This document shows positions 55,865 through 63,815 of a DNA stretch of 64,000 nucleotides, piece by piece. The notes under the pieces were generated by a model. The model made no database searches. It was not told where the DNA came from and saw only the letters and a program-made list of their open reading frames with translations. Source of the DNA: Acidisarcina sp. (GTDB lineage: Bacteria > Acidobacteriota > Terriglobia > Terriglobales > Acidobacteriaceae); NCBI GenBank assembly GCA_035539175.1, contig DATLIY010000007.1:992001-1056000 (forward strand). Reading direction: 5' to 3'. Made by a program: the position numbers and the translations under genes. How positions within the stretch are numbered: the first letter of the stretch is position 1; each line of letters begins with the position of its first letter.

Positions 55865-56929
55865 TTGAAGACAAAGCAGTGGGTAGTGTGGCTGATTGCC
55901 GCCGTGGCCCTGATCGCCCTGGGAATCTTTGCCCACAACCGCATCCATTTTGACTGGCGCGTCTTTCTCGAGCAGCTTCACGCTGCGGACTGGCGCCGGA
56001 TTGTGCTTGGCATCTGCCTGATCTATGTCGCCTACGTCTTCCGCGCGGCGCGCTGGGCTTTGTTTGTTCGCCCCACCAAGAAGGTCTCCACCTTTTCCGT
56101 GCTGGGGTCGCAGGTGATCGGCTTCACGGCAGTGGCAATCTTTGGGCGGCTGGCGGACCTGGTGCGTCCTTACCTGGTCGCACGCAGGGTAAACCTGCCG
56201 CTGGGCTCGCAGATCGCGGTGTATACGGTCGAGCGCATGTTCGACATGGGCTCGATGGCGCTCATCTTTTCGACCGTCCTCTTGTTTGCCCACGACAGCA
56301 TCGGGCTCCCCCACCACGAACTGATGGTGCGAGTGGCGAAGTTCGGGCTGCTGGGTACCTTTGCCCTGGCCGCCTTCGCCGTCGCGGTGCGAGCATCGGG
56401 CCACATTGTGGCAGCCGCCGCACGGAGGATGCTGCACCCGCTCTCGCCAGCGCTGGCGGAGAGCGTCGCCAGCAAAATTGGTGCCTTTCGCGACGGGCTG
56501 AACGCGATTGGCTCCTTCAAGGATTTCGCCATCGCAGTAGCGATCTCGCTGTCGATGTGGGGATTGATCACCAGCGCCTATCTTGAAACCACGCATGCCT
56601 TTGTGAACTCGCCGCAGTTGTCCAGCATGACGCTCTCCCGCTGCATGCTGCTGATGGCGGCCAGCATGGGCGGATCGATCGTGCAGTTGCCCATTATCGG
56701 CTGGTTTACCACCATCGGCGTAACCACGACTGCCATGCAGAAGCTCTTTGACGTGGCGTGGGAGCCGGCACTGGGATGCGGGGCCATGCTGCTGGTGGTC
56801 ACCTTTATGTGCATCATTCCGGTCGGGCTGATCTGGGCGCAGTTCGAACACGTCTCACTGAAGAAGGTCACCGAAGAGAGCGAGCATGCGGGTGAGGAAG
56901 CCGCACTCCACGCAGAGGTAGCGGAGTAG
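55865..56929 (+). CDS. YbhN/UPF0104 membrane protein (lysylphosphatidylglycerol-synthase TM-like)
   Basis: A 354-aa integral membrane protein starting at TTG 55865, with GGAG about 10 nt upstream. Seven to eight hydrophobic segments (for example WVVWLIAAVALIALGIF, ILGICLIYVAYVF-like, GFTAVAIFGRLADLVRPYLVARRV). The block RLADLVRPYLVARR is typical of the LPG_synthase_TM family (Pfam 03706), which includes the flippase part of MprF and YbhN. No catalytic GNAT domain is present, so lipid flipping or an unknown role is more likely than synthesis. It follows the SLT gene after 21 bp. Confidence 0.82.
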   Translation: MKTKQWVVWLIAAVALIALGIFAHNRIHFDWRVFLEQLHAADWRRIVLGICLIYVAYVFRAARWALFVRPTKKVSTFSVLGSQVIGFTAVAIFGRLADLVRPYLVARRVNLPLGSQIAVYTVERMFDMGSMALIFSTVLLFAHDSIGLPHHELMVRVAKFGLLGTFALAAFAVAVRASGHIVAAAARRMLHPLSPALAESVASKIGAFRDGLNAIGSFKDFAIAVAISLSMWGLITSAYLETTHAFVNSPQLSSMTLSRCMLLMAASMGGSIVQLPIIGWFTTIGVTTTAMQKLFDVAWEPALGCGAMLLVVTFMCIIPVGLIWAQFEHVSLKKVTEESEHAGEEAALHAEVAE

Positions 56930-56957
56930 GGACCCCACGTGGGCGCTGGGGGAAAAA

Positions 56958-57083
56958 GCAGATCCTTCGCTTCGCTCAGGATGACAAATCAAACGCTTTG
57001 TTCAGGATGACAAATCGGACACTTTGTTCAGAATGAAAAATCCGCTTTGCTCAGAATGACAAAGCCGCTTCGCGCAGAGTGAC
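56958..57083. repeat. Intergenic repeat E: core unit plus four degenerate tandem copies
   Basis: A full core (56958-56985, the same 28 bases as in repeat C) is followed by four units at 56986-57011, 57012-57037, 57038-57060 and 57061-57083, each ending in a form of TTCAGRATGAC. Unit length drops from 26 to 23 bp and similarity to the core falls. Like cluster C it follows the last gene of a plus-strand run. Confidence 0.9.
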
Positions 57084-57123
57084 AAATCGGAACTGCGCGG
57101 GCGCTCCACTCGCGAACACTCGA

Positions 57124-57175
57124 AAAAATTGGCGGCAGAATCTCTCGCAGAAATCTCTCCTGGGATTCTGCCGCC
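57124..57175 (-). terminator. Terminator after the cytochrome gene
   Basis: GGCGGCAGAATC (57131-57142) and GATTCTGCCGCC (57164-57175) are perfectly complementary over 12 bp. Read on the minus strand the stem is followed by AATTTTTTCG. It lies 25 bp after the stop of the cytochrome gene. Confidence 0.85.
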
Positions 57176-57199
57176 GTCGCATTTGTGTGCGGAGATCGT

Positions 57200-57757
57200 C
57201 TACGGTCCAGGGGTGGCCGGTGGAATGGCGCTGAGGTACTCGTAGATGGCGCGGAGTTCGTGGTCCGTCATGTTCTGGTAAGTGGGCCACGGCATCACCT
57301 GCAATAAGTCGCTTATCTGCGGGTGGAGATGGTCCATATCGATGCCGGTTCGCATAATTTGAACGAATTCCGCGAAGGTATGGCCCTCGGGCAGTCCGTT
57401 CTCCGGCGTCAGGTTGCGGGAGACGAAGGGGCCGAAGTGCTGGCCGCCCGCGAGGAAATGGGCTGCGTTCACAACCTTCTTCTGGTGCATGTAAGGGTCG
57501 CCGCCGGTAACGAACTCGGGATTCGTGTGGCATCCGCTGCAGTCTCCCACGGCGTTGACCAGGTAACTGCCAAGTCCCACTAGGGCGCGATTCTTACCTG
57601 CCATATTCAGCGGTACGGGTGAGATTGCAAAGCCTTGCTTGATACGGCTCTCGTCGTTGGGTGCCGCTTGATCCTGAGCTGCGGCCTTCGCTACGCCAAC
57701 GGCGGCAACCAAACCCGCCATCAGCGCCAGATTTAAGGCGATGCATCGTGTCTTCAT
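57200..57757 (-). CDS. Secreted single-heme c-type cytochrome
   Basis: A 185-aa protein with a signal peptide (TRCIALNLALMAGLVAAVGV, cleavage after AKAAAQ). One heme site, CSGCH (Cys73, Cys76, His77); a likely Met ligand is in LLQVMPWPTYQNMTD. LRAIYEYLSAIPP is the final helix of class I cytochrome c domains. Seems to carry electrons in the periplasm. Similar single-domain proteins accompany sugar or alcohol dehydrogenases, but none is adjacent here. The ATG lacks an obvious SD; a hairpin at 57780-57799 sits in the leader. Confidence 0.88.
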   Translation of the reverse strand: MKTRCIALNLALMAGLVAAVGVAKAAAQDQAAPNDESRIKQGFAISPVPLNMAGKNRALVGLGSYLVNAVGDCSGCHTNPEFVTGGDPYMHQKKVVNAAHFLAGGQHFGPFVSRNLTPENGLPEGHTFAEFVQIMRTGIDMDHLHPQISDLLQVMPWPTYQNMTDHELRAIYEYLSAIPPATPGP

Positions 57758-58166
57758 GGTCTATCCACAGAACTGGGCTCTTCCCGCTCACGCGGGAAGG
57801 AGAAAGCATTCATTGTCCCGGGGCTCCGCTGGAGCACGATCCTCGCGGATCTTGCTCTCCTGCGGCAGAAAAGGGGCCGGATAGAATCCCCGTGCGCCTA
57901 TCGCAGACGCCGGGCATAATCGATGCCAGATCCATTTCGCACGGCGCGGGAGTAACACCCTGCAGGCGCCATACGCGTGACTGGATCTCTCCGCCATCAG
58001 GAAGTCAGGGCAACTAACTTCTCGACTGCGGCGGGTTATCGTGTCCTGAGCCGGATGCGCCTGTCAAGCAAAATTGAATCGAATGCTCTCAATGGAAGTG
58101 CCGCGAAGCCTCGCCGGGCTGGCGCGCATCTATCTGTACATGAAGTAGCCGGGAGGCAAACCGTAC
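57758..58166. other. Structured 409-bp intergenic region
   Basis: No convincing gene. Three hairpins crowd 57780-57857: CTTCCCGC/GCGGGAAG (57780-57799), GCTCC/GGAGC near 57823-57835, and GAGCACGATCC/GGATCTTGCTC (57832-57857, one mismatch). The rest shows no named motif; it is not a riboswitch class I recognise. It is flanked by divergent genes, the cytochrome on the left and the 164-aa protein on the right, so both promoters should be here. Confidence 0.5.
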
Positions 58167-58661
58167 ATGAAGAAGCCGGAACGGTCGAGAAGACCAAACA
58201 GATCCATCTGGAAGGGCGCGCTGGCCGGGATCGCAGGGGGCCTGGCGGGGGTTGCGGCGAAATCGTATCTTGAAAGCATCTACGCTCCGCGGCTGGTGGA
58301 GGCGCGGGTTCCGCTGAAGCTCGAAGCCGATGGCCAGTTGCACGAGCCGGCAGGATCGCTCGTCACCCGAATTTTGCCTCAGGTGACTCCCGGCTTGACT
58401 CCATGGGTCTTTGGCGGGCTGGCGGGAGCGGTCTATGGCGCGGCGGTAGAGGCAGAGCCCACCACAGCAGCCTGGCAGGGAGCGGCCTTTGGCCTGGCGC
58501 TGGGCCGGATTGCGCGTGCGAATGCGGCAAGCGCGGGCCAGCAGAGCGCTGCCGATACGGCTGCGGTCGCGGAAGCCCACGTGAGCAGCCGCATGACCTA
58601 TGCGGTCTTCGGCGTCGTCACCGAGTTGGTTCGACGCGGCATCCGGCGCGGCCTGGCCTAG
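58167..58661 (+). CDS. Small predicted membrane protein, weakly DUF1440/YagU-like
   Basis: A 164-aa protein with a basic N-terminus (KKPERSRRPNRS) and three hydrophobic stretches: GALAGIAGGLAGVAAKSYLE, PWVFGGLAGAVYGAAVE and AAFGLALGRIARA. The GxxAGLxGxxxK pattern of the first helix recalls DUF1440 (YagU, acid resistance), but the match is loose and I do not name it so. It ends with TELVRRGIRRGLA. The gene lies 46 bp before nrdR and could be co-transcribed with it. The function cannot be told. Confidence 0.6.
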   Translation: MKKPERSRRPNRSIWKGALAGIAGGLAGVAAKSYLESIYAPRLVEARVPLKLEADGQLHEPAGSLVTRILPQVTPGLTPWVFGGLAGAVYGAAVEAEPTTAAWQGAAFGLALGRIARANAASAGQQSAADTAAVAEAHVSSRMTYAVFGVVTELVRRGIRRGLA

Positions 58662-58707
58662 GGCCGCTGCGTCCAAGCCCGTGCGCCTGTTAGAATCGCG
58701 GCACGAG

Positions 58708-59220
58708 ATGAAGTGCCCTTACTGCGGATTTGCGCAAGATCGTGTGGTGGACTCGCGAGAGAGCAAGGAGGCGGATTCCATTCGCCGCCGTCGTGAGTGT
58801 GAACGCTGCGAAAAGCGCTTCACCACCTATGAACGCATCGACGAAATCCCCTACATGGTAGTGAAGAAGGATGGGCGCCGCGAGCGCTTCGAGCGCCAGA
58901 AGGTACTGAGCGGCCTGCTGCGCGCGTGTGAAAAGCGGCCCGTCTCCGCAAGCAAGCTGGAGACCATCGTCGACGAAACCGAGGCGTACCTGGTGGACTC
59001 GCCCGAGCGCGAGCGATCCACTACCGCCATCGGAGAGCTGATTATGGACCGGCTGAAAGCGATCGACACGGTGGCCTATATCCGCTTCGCCAGCGTCTAC
59101 CGGGACTTCAAGGATGTGCGCGAATTTAAGGAAGAACTCGAACAGTTGCTGAATACGAAGGAGCAGCCCGGAGCTGCTGGTAGAAAGAAAACAGGGAGCA
59201 AGGCTGGGATCCGGGATTAG
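58708..59220 (+). CDS. nrdR: Transcriptional repressor NrdR
   Basis: Zinc and ATP/dATP-binding repressor of ribonucleotide reductase genes. Start at ATG 58708, giving 170 aa. The zinc finger is Cys3, Cys6, Cys31 and Cys34 (KCPYCGFAQDRVVDSR to RECERCEKRF), then the ATP-cone (VVKKDGRRERFERQKVLSGLLRACEKRPVS). The C-terminal tail is basic and long compared with the family (EQPGAAGRKKTGSKAG). The nrd genes it controls are not in this window. The frame remains open upstream to 58600 but this overlaps the previous gene and is not coding. Confidence 0.97.
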   Translation: MKCPYCGFAQDRVVDSRESKEADSIRRRRECERCEKRFTTYERIDEIPYMVVKKDGRRERFERQKVLSGLLRACEKRPVSASKLETIVDETEAYLVDSPERERSTTAIGELIMDRLKAIDTVAYIRFASVYRDFKDVREFKEELEQLLNTKEQPGAAGRKKTGSKAGIRD

Positions 59221-59311
59221 GGACAGGCAATAGGGGTGGGATCAGGAATCTATCACCTCCCTTTTTCCTCTGCCCGTGTCCCTCTCTCTTGGAGTTGAGT
59301 TAAGGAGCGAT

Positions 59312-60346
59312 ATGAACGAAGGCAATCCGCAGAAGGTACATGCAGTCACACTGATTCCAGGAGACGGAATCGGTCCTGAAGTTACAGCAGCCGTAGTTCG
59401 AATTCTGGAGGCGACGGGAGCAAAGTTCGCGTGGGAGAAATACGCGGCAGGCGCGGACGCGTTCGCGAAGCATGGCGAGTATGTGCCAAAGGAGCTCTTT
59501 GCCTCGATTGAGCGGACGAAGCTGGCGCTGAAGGGGCCCGTGACGACTCCGATCGGCGGAGGCTTCTCCTCGATCAACGTGACCTTGCGGAAGGCGTTTG
59601 AGCTGTATGTAAATTTCCGTCCGATCAAGAATCTGCCGGGGCTCGAAACACGTTATCCCGGCGTGGACCTGATCATCGTTCGCGAGAACACCGAGGGCGA
59701 GTACGTCGGCCTGGAGCACGAGGTGGTGCCGGGCGTAATGACCTCGCTGAAGGTGATCACCGAAAAGGGCTCGATGCGCATTGCGAAGTGGGCCTTTGAG
59801 TATGCGCGCAAGCATAACCGGCGGAAGATCCATGCGATCCACAAAGCAAACATCATGAAGATGTCGGATGGCCTCTTCCTGAAGTGCGCGCGGGAGGTGG
59901 CCAAAGGCTACCCCGACATCACCTACGGCGAGCACATCATCGACAATACCTGCATGCAGTTGGTGACCAATCCCTACCAGTACGACACTCTGCTGCTACC
60001 CAACCTGTACGGGGATATCGTGAGCGATCTGTGCGCAGCGTTCGTCGGCGGACTCGGGCTGGTGCCGGGAGCCAACATCGGCGAGAATGCAGCGATCTTC
60101 GAAGCAGTCCACGGCTCCGCCCCGGATATTGCAGGCAAGGACATCGCAAATCCGACAGCATTGTTGCAATCGGCGATCCTGATGCTGCATCACATCGACG
60201 AAACCGAGGCGGCCAACCGGGCGCAGGCCGCATTGGAGCTGGTTTACCGGGAGAAGCGCTCGCTGACCCGCGACGTAGGCGGCACCAGCGGAACCAGCGC
60301 CTTTGCCGATGCCATGGTGAAGGCCCTCGAAGAAGTCAAAGTCTAA
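59312..60346 (+). CDS. Isocitrate dehydrogenase, NAD+-type
   Basis: Isocitrate/isopropylmalate-family dehydrogenase of 344 aa, started at ATG 59312 with AAGGAG 7 nt upstream. It is different from the leuB at 16.8 kb: the substrate loop reads SSINVTLRKAFELYVNFRP and ENTEGEYVGLEHEVVPGV, as in NAD-dependent IDH of the tricarboxylic acid cycle, rather than the LeuB loop. Other blocks: IPGDGIGPEV, HKANIMKMSDGLF, NLYGDIVSDLCAAFVGGLGLVPGANIG and HGSAPDIAGKDIANPTA. Homoisocitrate or 3-isopropylmalate dehydrogenase is less likely. A lipoprotein gene follows 39 bp later. Confidence 0.9.
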   Translation: MNEGNPQKVHAVTLIPGDGIGPEVTAAVVRILEATGAKFAWEKYAAGADAFAKHGEYVPKELFASIERTKLALKGPVTTPIGGGFSSINVTLRKAFELYVNFRPIKNLPGLETRYPGVDLIIVRENTEGEYVGLEHEVVPGVMTSLKVITEKGSMRIAKWAFEYARKHNRRKIHAIHKANIMKMSDGLFLKCAREVAKGYPDITYGEHIIDNTCMQLVTNPYQYDTLLLPNLYGDIVSDLCAAFVGGLGLVPGANIGENAAIFEAVHGSAPDIAGKDIANPTALLQSAILMLHHIDETEAANRAQAALELVYREKRSLTRDVGGTSGTSAFADAMVKALEEVKV

Positions 60347-60385
60347 CGGCGGTATACAGAATATTTGCCACAGGGACGGTTACGA

Positions 60386-61183
60386 ATGATTCGGACTCTA
60401 CGCTCGACTGCCGGACGGGGTGCGCTGGTGCTGATGATGGGTGGCGCGCTCCTCTCCACGGGATGCAGGAAGAACGGCGGGAACGCCACAGGCCCAAAGC
60501 CTGGTCCAGCCACGGCCTATACCCAGATCGACTACGCGACCTCGGGCACCATCACGGGAACGATTCGTTTTCCTAAGACACCTCCGTCGCGGGTGCGGAT
60601 CGACATGGCACAGGATCCCGTCTGCGGGCTGGCTGCGGACAACCTCAGCGAGCAATACATGGTAAAGGATGGCGGCCTGCAGAACGTCTTTGTTTACGTC
60701 AAGGACGGCCTGAACGGAAAGGTGTATCTGCCCCCGACAACGGCGGTAACACTGGATCAAAAGGGCTGCCGCTATACACCGCACGTGATTGCCGTGATGG
60801 TAGGCCAGCCGGTGGACTTTACCAACAGCGATGCCACCATGCACAACGTGCACGTTATGCCTATGGTGAACGGCGACCAGAACATGGACGTCTCCCAGCC
60901 TCCGAGAGGCGGCGAAACCAAGCGCGTCTTTCTAAAACCGGAGACGATGATGCCGGTGCGCTGCAACAACCATCCCTGGATGCAGGCGTTTATCAACGTC
61001 GCGCCCAATCCCTTCTTTGCTGTGACGGACGAGTCTGGACACTTCGAGATCAAGGGCCTGCCGCCGGGAACCTATACGCTGGTGGCCGTGCATGAAGAGT
61101 TAGGCCAACAAACAGCGCAGGTTACGGTGACATCGAAGGCGACCACCCCCACCCAGATGAGCTTTATCGGCAGCGCGCAATAA
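60386..61183 (+). CDS. Cupredoxin-like lipoprotein with C-terminal carboxypeptidase-regulatory-like domain
   Basis: A 265-aa lipoprotein, start at ATG 60386; the lipobox is LSTGC with Cys27. Residues about 50-200 form a plastocyanin-like fold. Possible type-1 copper ligands are His in TMHNVHVM, and CNNHPWM (Cys, His and Met), which suggests copper binding or electron transfer. The last 50 residues (GHFEIKGLPPGTYTLVAVHEE) match a carboxypeptidase-regulatory-like (CarboxypepD_reg) beta-sandwich. Could carry electrons with the cytochrome at 57.2 kb, but that is only a position-based guess. Copper binding is not proven. Confidence 0.75.
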   Translation: MIRTLRSTAGRGALVLMMGGALLSTGCRKNGGNATGPKPGPATAYTQIDYATSGTITGTIRFPKTPPSRVRIDMAQDPVCGLAADNLSEQYMVKDGGLQNVFVYVKDGLNGKVYLPPTTAVTLDQKGCRYTPHVIAVMVGQPVDFTNSDATMHNVHVMPMVNGDQNMDVSQPPRGGETKRVFLKPETMMPVRCNNHPWMQAFINVAPNPFFAVTDESGHFEIKGLPPGTYTLVAVHEELGQQTAQVTVTSKATTPTQMSFIGSAQ

Positions 61184-61290
61184 GCTCGCAAAACCGCTGC
61201 AAAGATGAGGCCGTGCCGAAAAGTTGACACGGCCTTTTCGTTATGTTGGCTGAATTTGGTCTCTCCTACTGTAAAATTCCAACAACCCAT

Positions 61291-62376
61291 ATGCAAAAGC
61301 CATTACAGATCGGCATCCTTGGTGCGACGGGCATGGTCGGCCAACGTTTTATTCAACTTCTGGAGCATCATCCCTGGTTTGAGATAACCTGGCTGGCGGC
61401 AAGCGACCGCTCCAGCGGAAAGCGCTATGGAGACGCGGTGCGCTGGAAGCTGGACACGCAACTGCCACAGCGGATTGCGGATATGCCGGTATCTCCCGCG
61501 GATCCCGCAGGTGCTCCCAAGGTGATTTTTGCCGCACTGGATGCGGATATCGCGCGCGAGTTGGAGCCGAAGTTCGCCGCCGCCGGATGTGCCGTGGTGT
61601 CGAACTCCAGCGCCTTCCGCATGCACCCCAATGTGCCGCTGGTGATTCCCGAGGTGAATGCGGAGCACCTGCATTTGATTGATGAGCAGACCTGGCGCAA
61701 GGAGTCGGGCGGTTACATCGTGACCAACCCGAACTGTTCGGCCATTGGCCTGGTGATGGCGCTGCGCCCGCTGGAGGAGCGCTTCGGCATCGAGGCGATC
61801 TTTGTCACCACCATGCAGGCGGTGAGCGGCGCGGGCTACCCTGGCGTGCCTTCGCTGGACATTCTGGGCAACGTGGTTCCCTTTATCAAAAACGAAGAAG
61901 AGAAGATGGAGGAAGAGACGCTGAAGCTGCTGGGCCGCTTCGAGGGTCACGCCGTCAAGCCGCTGGCCGCGAAGATGAGCGCGCACTGCAACCGCGTCGC
62001 TGTCGAGGACGGACATACCGAGAGCGTCTCCATCAAGTTGCGCACCAAGGCTACGAAGGAAGAGATTCTGGCTGCGTGGAAGGAGTTTACGCCGCTTGCC
62101 GGCCAGCAGCTCCCCACCGCCCCGGCACAGCCGGTGGAGTGGGTCGATGCGGTGGATCGTCCGCAGCCGAGGCTGGACCGCATGCGCGGCAATGGCATGG
62201 CAGCAACCGTAGGCCGCCTGCGCCCCTGCGGGTTGCTGGATTGGAAGTTTACGGTAATCTCGCATAACACCATCCGCGGTGCAGCAGGTGCGGCAATTCT
62301 CAATGCGGAGTTACTCGTCTCCCTGAACAAACTGGAGCCCCGGCAGGACCGGGCGCTTGCGGGATCGCCGGCATGA
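61291..62376 (+). CDS. asd: Aspartate-semialdehyde dehydrogenase (archaeal/fungal-type)
   Basis: Reduces aspartyl-4-phosphate to aspartate semialdehyde, the branch point to lysine, methionine and threonine. Start at ATG 61291, giving 361 aa. The Rossmann motif is GILGATGMVGQRFIQLL; the catalytic Cys lies in TNPNCSAIGLVMAL, and the substrate segment is TMQAVSGAGYPGVPSLDI. These blocks and the fold order are those of the archaeal/fungal ASADH subgroup rather than the E. coli form. The stop overlaps the lysC ATG (ATGA, 62373-62376), so the pair is translationally coupled. Confidence 0.95.
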   Translation: MQKPLQIGILGATGMVGQRFIQLLEHHPWFEITWLAASDRSSGKRYGDAVRWKLDTQLPQRIADMPVSPADPAGAPKVIFAALDADIARELEPKFAAAGCAVVSNSSAFRMHPNVPLVIPEVNAEHLHLIDEQTWRKESGGYIVTNPNCSAIGLVMALRPLEERFGIEAIFVTTMQAVSGAGYPGVPSLDILGNVVPFIKNEEEKMEEETLKLLGRFEGHAVKPLAAKMSAHCNRVAVEDGHTESVSIKLRTKATKEEILAAWKEFTPLAGQQLPTAPAQPVEWVDAVDRPQPRLDRMRGNGMAATVGRLRPCGLLDWKFTVISHNTIRGAAGAAILNAELLVSLNKLEPRQDRALAGSPA

Positions 62377-63815
62377 AACTGGTCGTCATGAAATTCGGCG
62401 GTACCTCCGTAGAAGACCAAACCGCCATCGATCGCACTGCAAGGATTGTTGCCGGCAGAATTGCCCGGGGTCAGCAGCCCGTTGTCGTGGTCAGCGCCAT
62501 GGCCAAGGTAACCGACCAGTTGCTCTCGTCGGCAAACGCCGCGGCTCGCGGAGACCGCGCCGGAGCGCTGGCAATCAGCGCGCGGCTGCGATGCCGTCAT
62601 CGCGACACCGCATCGGCGCTGTTGCCGCCGGAAAAGGCCGCGCTCTACCACACCTGGATGGACGTGCGCTTCGACGCGCTGGATGAGGTACTGCGTGGAC
62701 TGGCCGCCGTTGGCGAGCTGACGATCCGCGTCACCGACCTGATCGCCAGCTACGGCGAACGGCTCTCCAGCAAGCTGGTGACTGCAGCCTTTGAGGAGCG
62801 CGGCATCCGCGCAGCCGCAGTCGATGCCCGCGACATCATCATCACGGATTCGCAATACGGCAAGGCTGTCCCGAACGACGAGGTGATCGAGCAGCGCAGC
62901 GAGCTGCATCTGTTGCCGCTGGTCGAGGAGGGACGCGTTCCGGTGATGGGCGGATTCATCGGCTCCAATGAGCAGGGCGTGACCACCACCCTGGGCCGGG
63001 GCGGCTCCGACTTTACCGCTGCGCTGATTGGCGGCGCCATGAACGCAGAGGCGATCGAGATCTGGACGGACGTCGATGGCGTAATGACCACCGATCCGCG
63101 CATCTGCCCGGATGCCCTGCGCGTCAAGGTGATCAGCTTTGAAGAGGCGGCGGAGCTGGCCTACTTCGGAGCCAAGGTGCTGCATCCGGCCACCATCCTG
63201 CCCGCGGTGCAGAAGAATATTCCGGTGCTGGTGCTCAATTCGCGGAACCCCTCGAACGAGGGCACACGCATCATCTCGCTGGCACCGCACTGCCGCAGCC
63301 CCTTCAAGTGCATCGCGGCGAAGCGGCGGCTCACCATCATCGACGTGGTGGCCAACCGCATGCTGATGTCGCACGGCTATCTGAAGGAGATCTTCGACGT
63401 ATTCGACAAACACAAGTGCGTGGTGGATATGGTTTCCACCTCGGAGGTCAGCGTCTCGCTGACAGTGGATTCGAACGAGAAGCTGCCTGCCATCGCCGCC
63501 GACCTGAGCAAGCTCGCCGATGTGAAGTATGAGGGCCGCAAGGCGCTGGTCTGCATGGTCGGCGAGAATATTCGCGGGCAGAACGGCATTGCCGCGCAGG
63601 TCTTTCAGGCCATTCGCCACATCAACGTCCGCATGATCTCGCAGGGCGCATCTGAGATCAACATGAGCTTCATGATCGACGAGGATGACGTAGAGGAAGC
63701 GGTGCGTTCGCTTCATGCCACGTTCTTTGAAAATCCTGACCCGGCAATCTTTGACGTGGAAGCGCGGGAGGCCGCCCGGGCCGCTGCACTCGCCGCCGAA
63801 AGTGTGAAGCAATAA
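62373..63815 (+). CDS. lysC: Aspartate kinase, monofunctional with ACT domains
   Basis: Phosphorylates aspartate, the first step of the aspartate family. The 480-aa protein has the kinase motif KFGGTSVED, the catalytic region (GSDFTAALIGGAMNAEAIEIWTDVDGVMTTDPR, cited in part: TDVDGVMTTDPR) and a C-terminal pair of ACT domains for feedback control (VVDMVSTSEVSVSLTVDS; ALVCMVGENIRGQNGIAAQVF; IRHINVRMISQGASEINMSF). It is monofunctional; no homoserine dehydrogenase domain is fused. It overlaps asd at the start and dapB by one base at the end. Confidence 0.96.
   Translation: MKLVVMKFGGTSVEDQTAIDRTARIVAGRIARGQQPVVVVSAMAKVTDQLLSSANAAARGDRAGALAISARLRCRHRDTASALLPPEKAALYHTWMDVRFDALDEVLRGLAAVGELTIRVTDLIASYGERLSSKLVTAAFEERGIRAAAVDARDIIITDSQYGKAVPNDEVIEQRSELHLLPLVEEGRVPVMGGFIGSNEQGVTTTLGRGGSDFTAALIGGAMNAEAIEIWTDVDGVMTTDPRICPDALRVKVISFEEAAELAYFGAKVLHPATILPAVQKNIPVLVLNSRNPSNEGTRIISLAPHCRSPFKCIAAKRRLTIIDVVANRMLMSHGYLKEIFDVFDKHKCVVDMVSTSEVSVSLTVDSNEKLPAIAADLSKLADVKYEGRKALVCMVGENIRGQNGIAAQVFQAIRHINVRMISQGASEINMSFMIDEDDVEEAVRSLHATFFENPDPAIFDVEAREAARAAALAAESVKQ

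Noticed and set aside
58600-58707. N-terminal extension of NrdR
   Set aside because: The open stretch overlaps the preceding gene, while the conserved zinc finger begins at ATG 58708.
61947-63812. Minus-strand 621-codon frame opposite asd/lysC
   Set aside because: Runs antisense to two certain genes, no SD or domain; a shadow.
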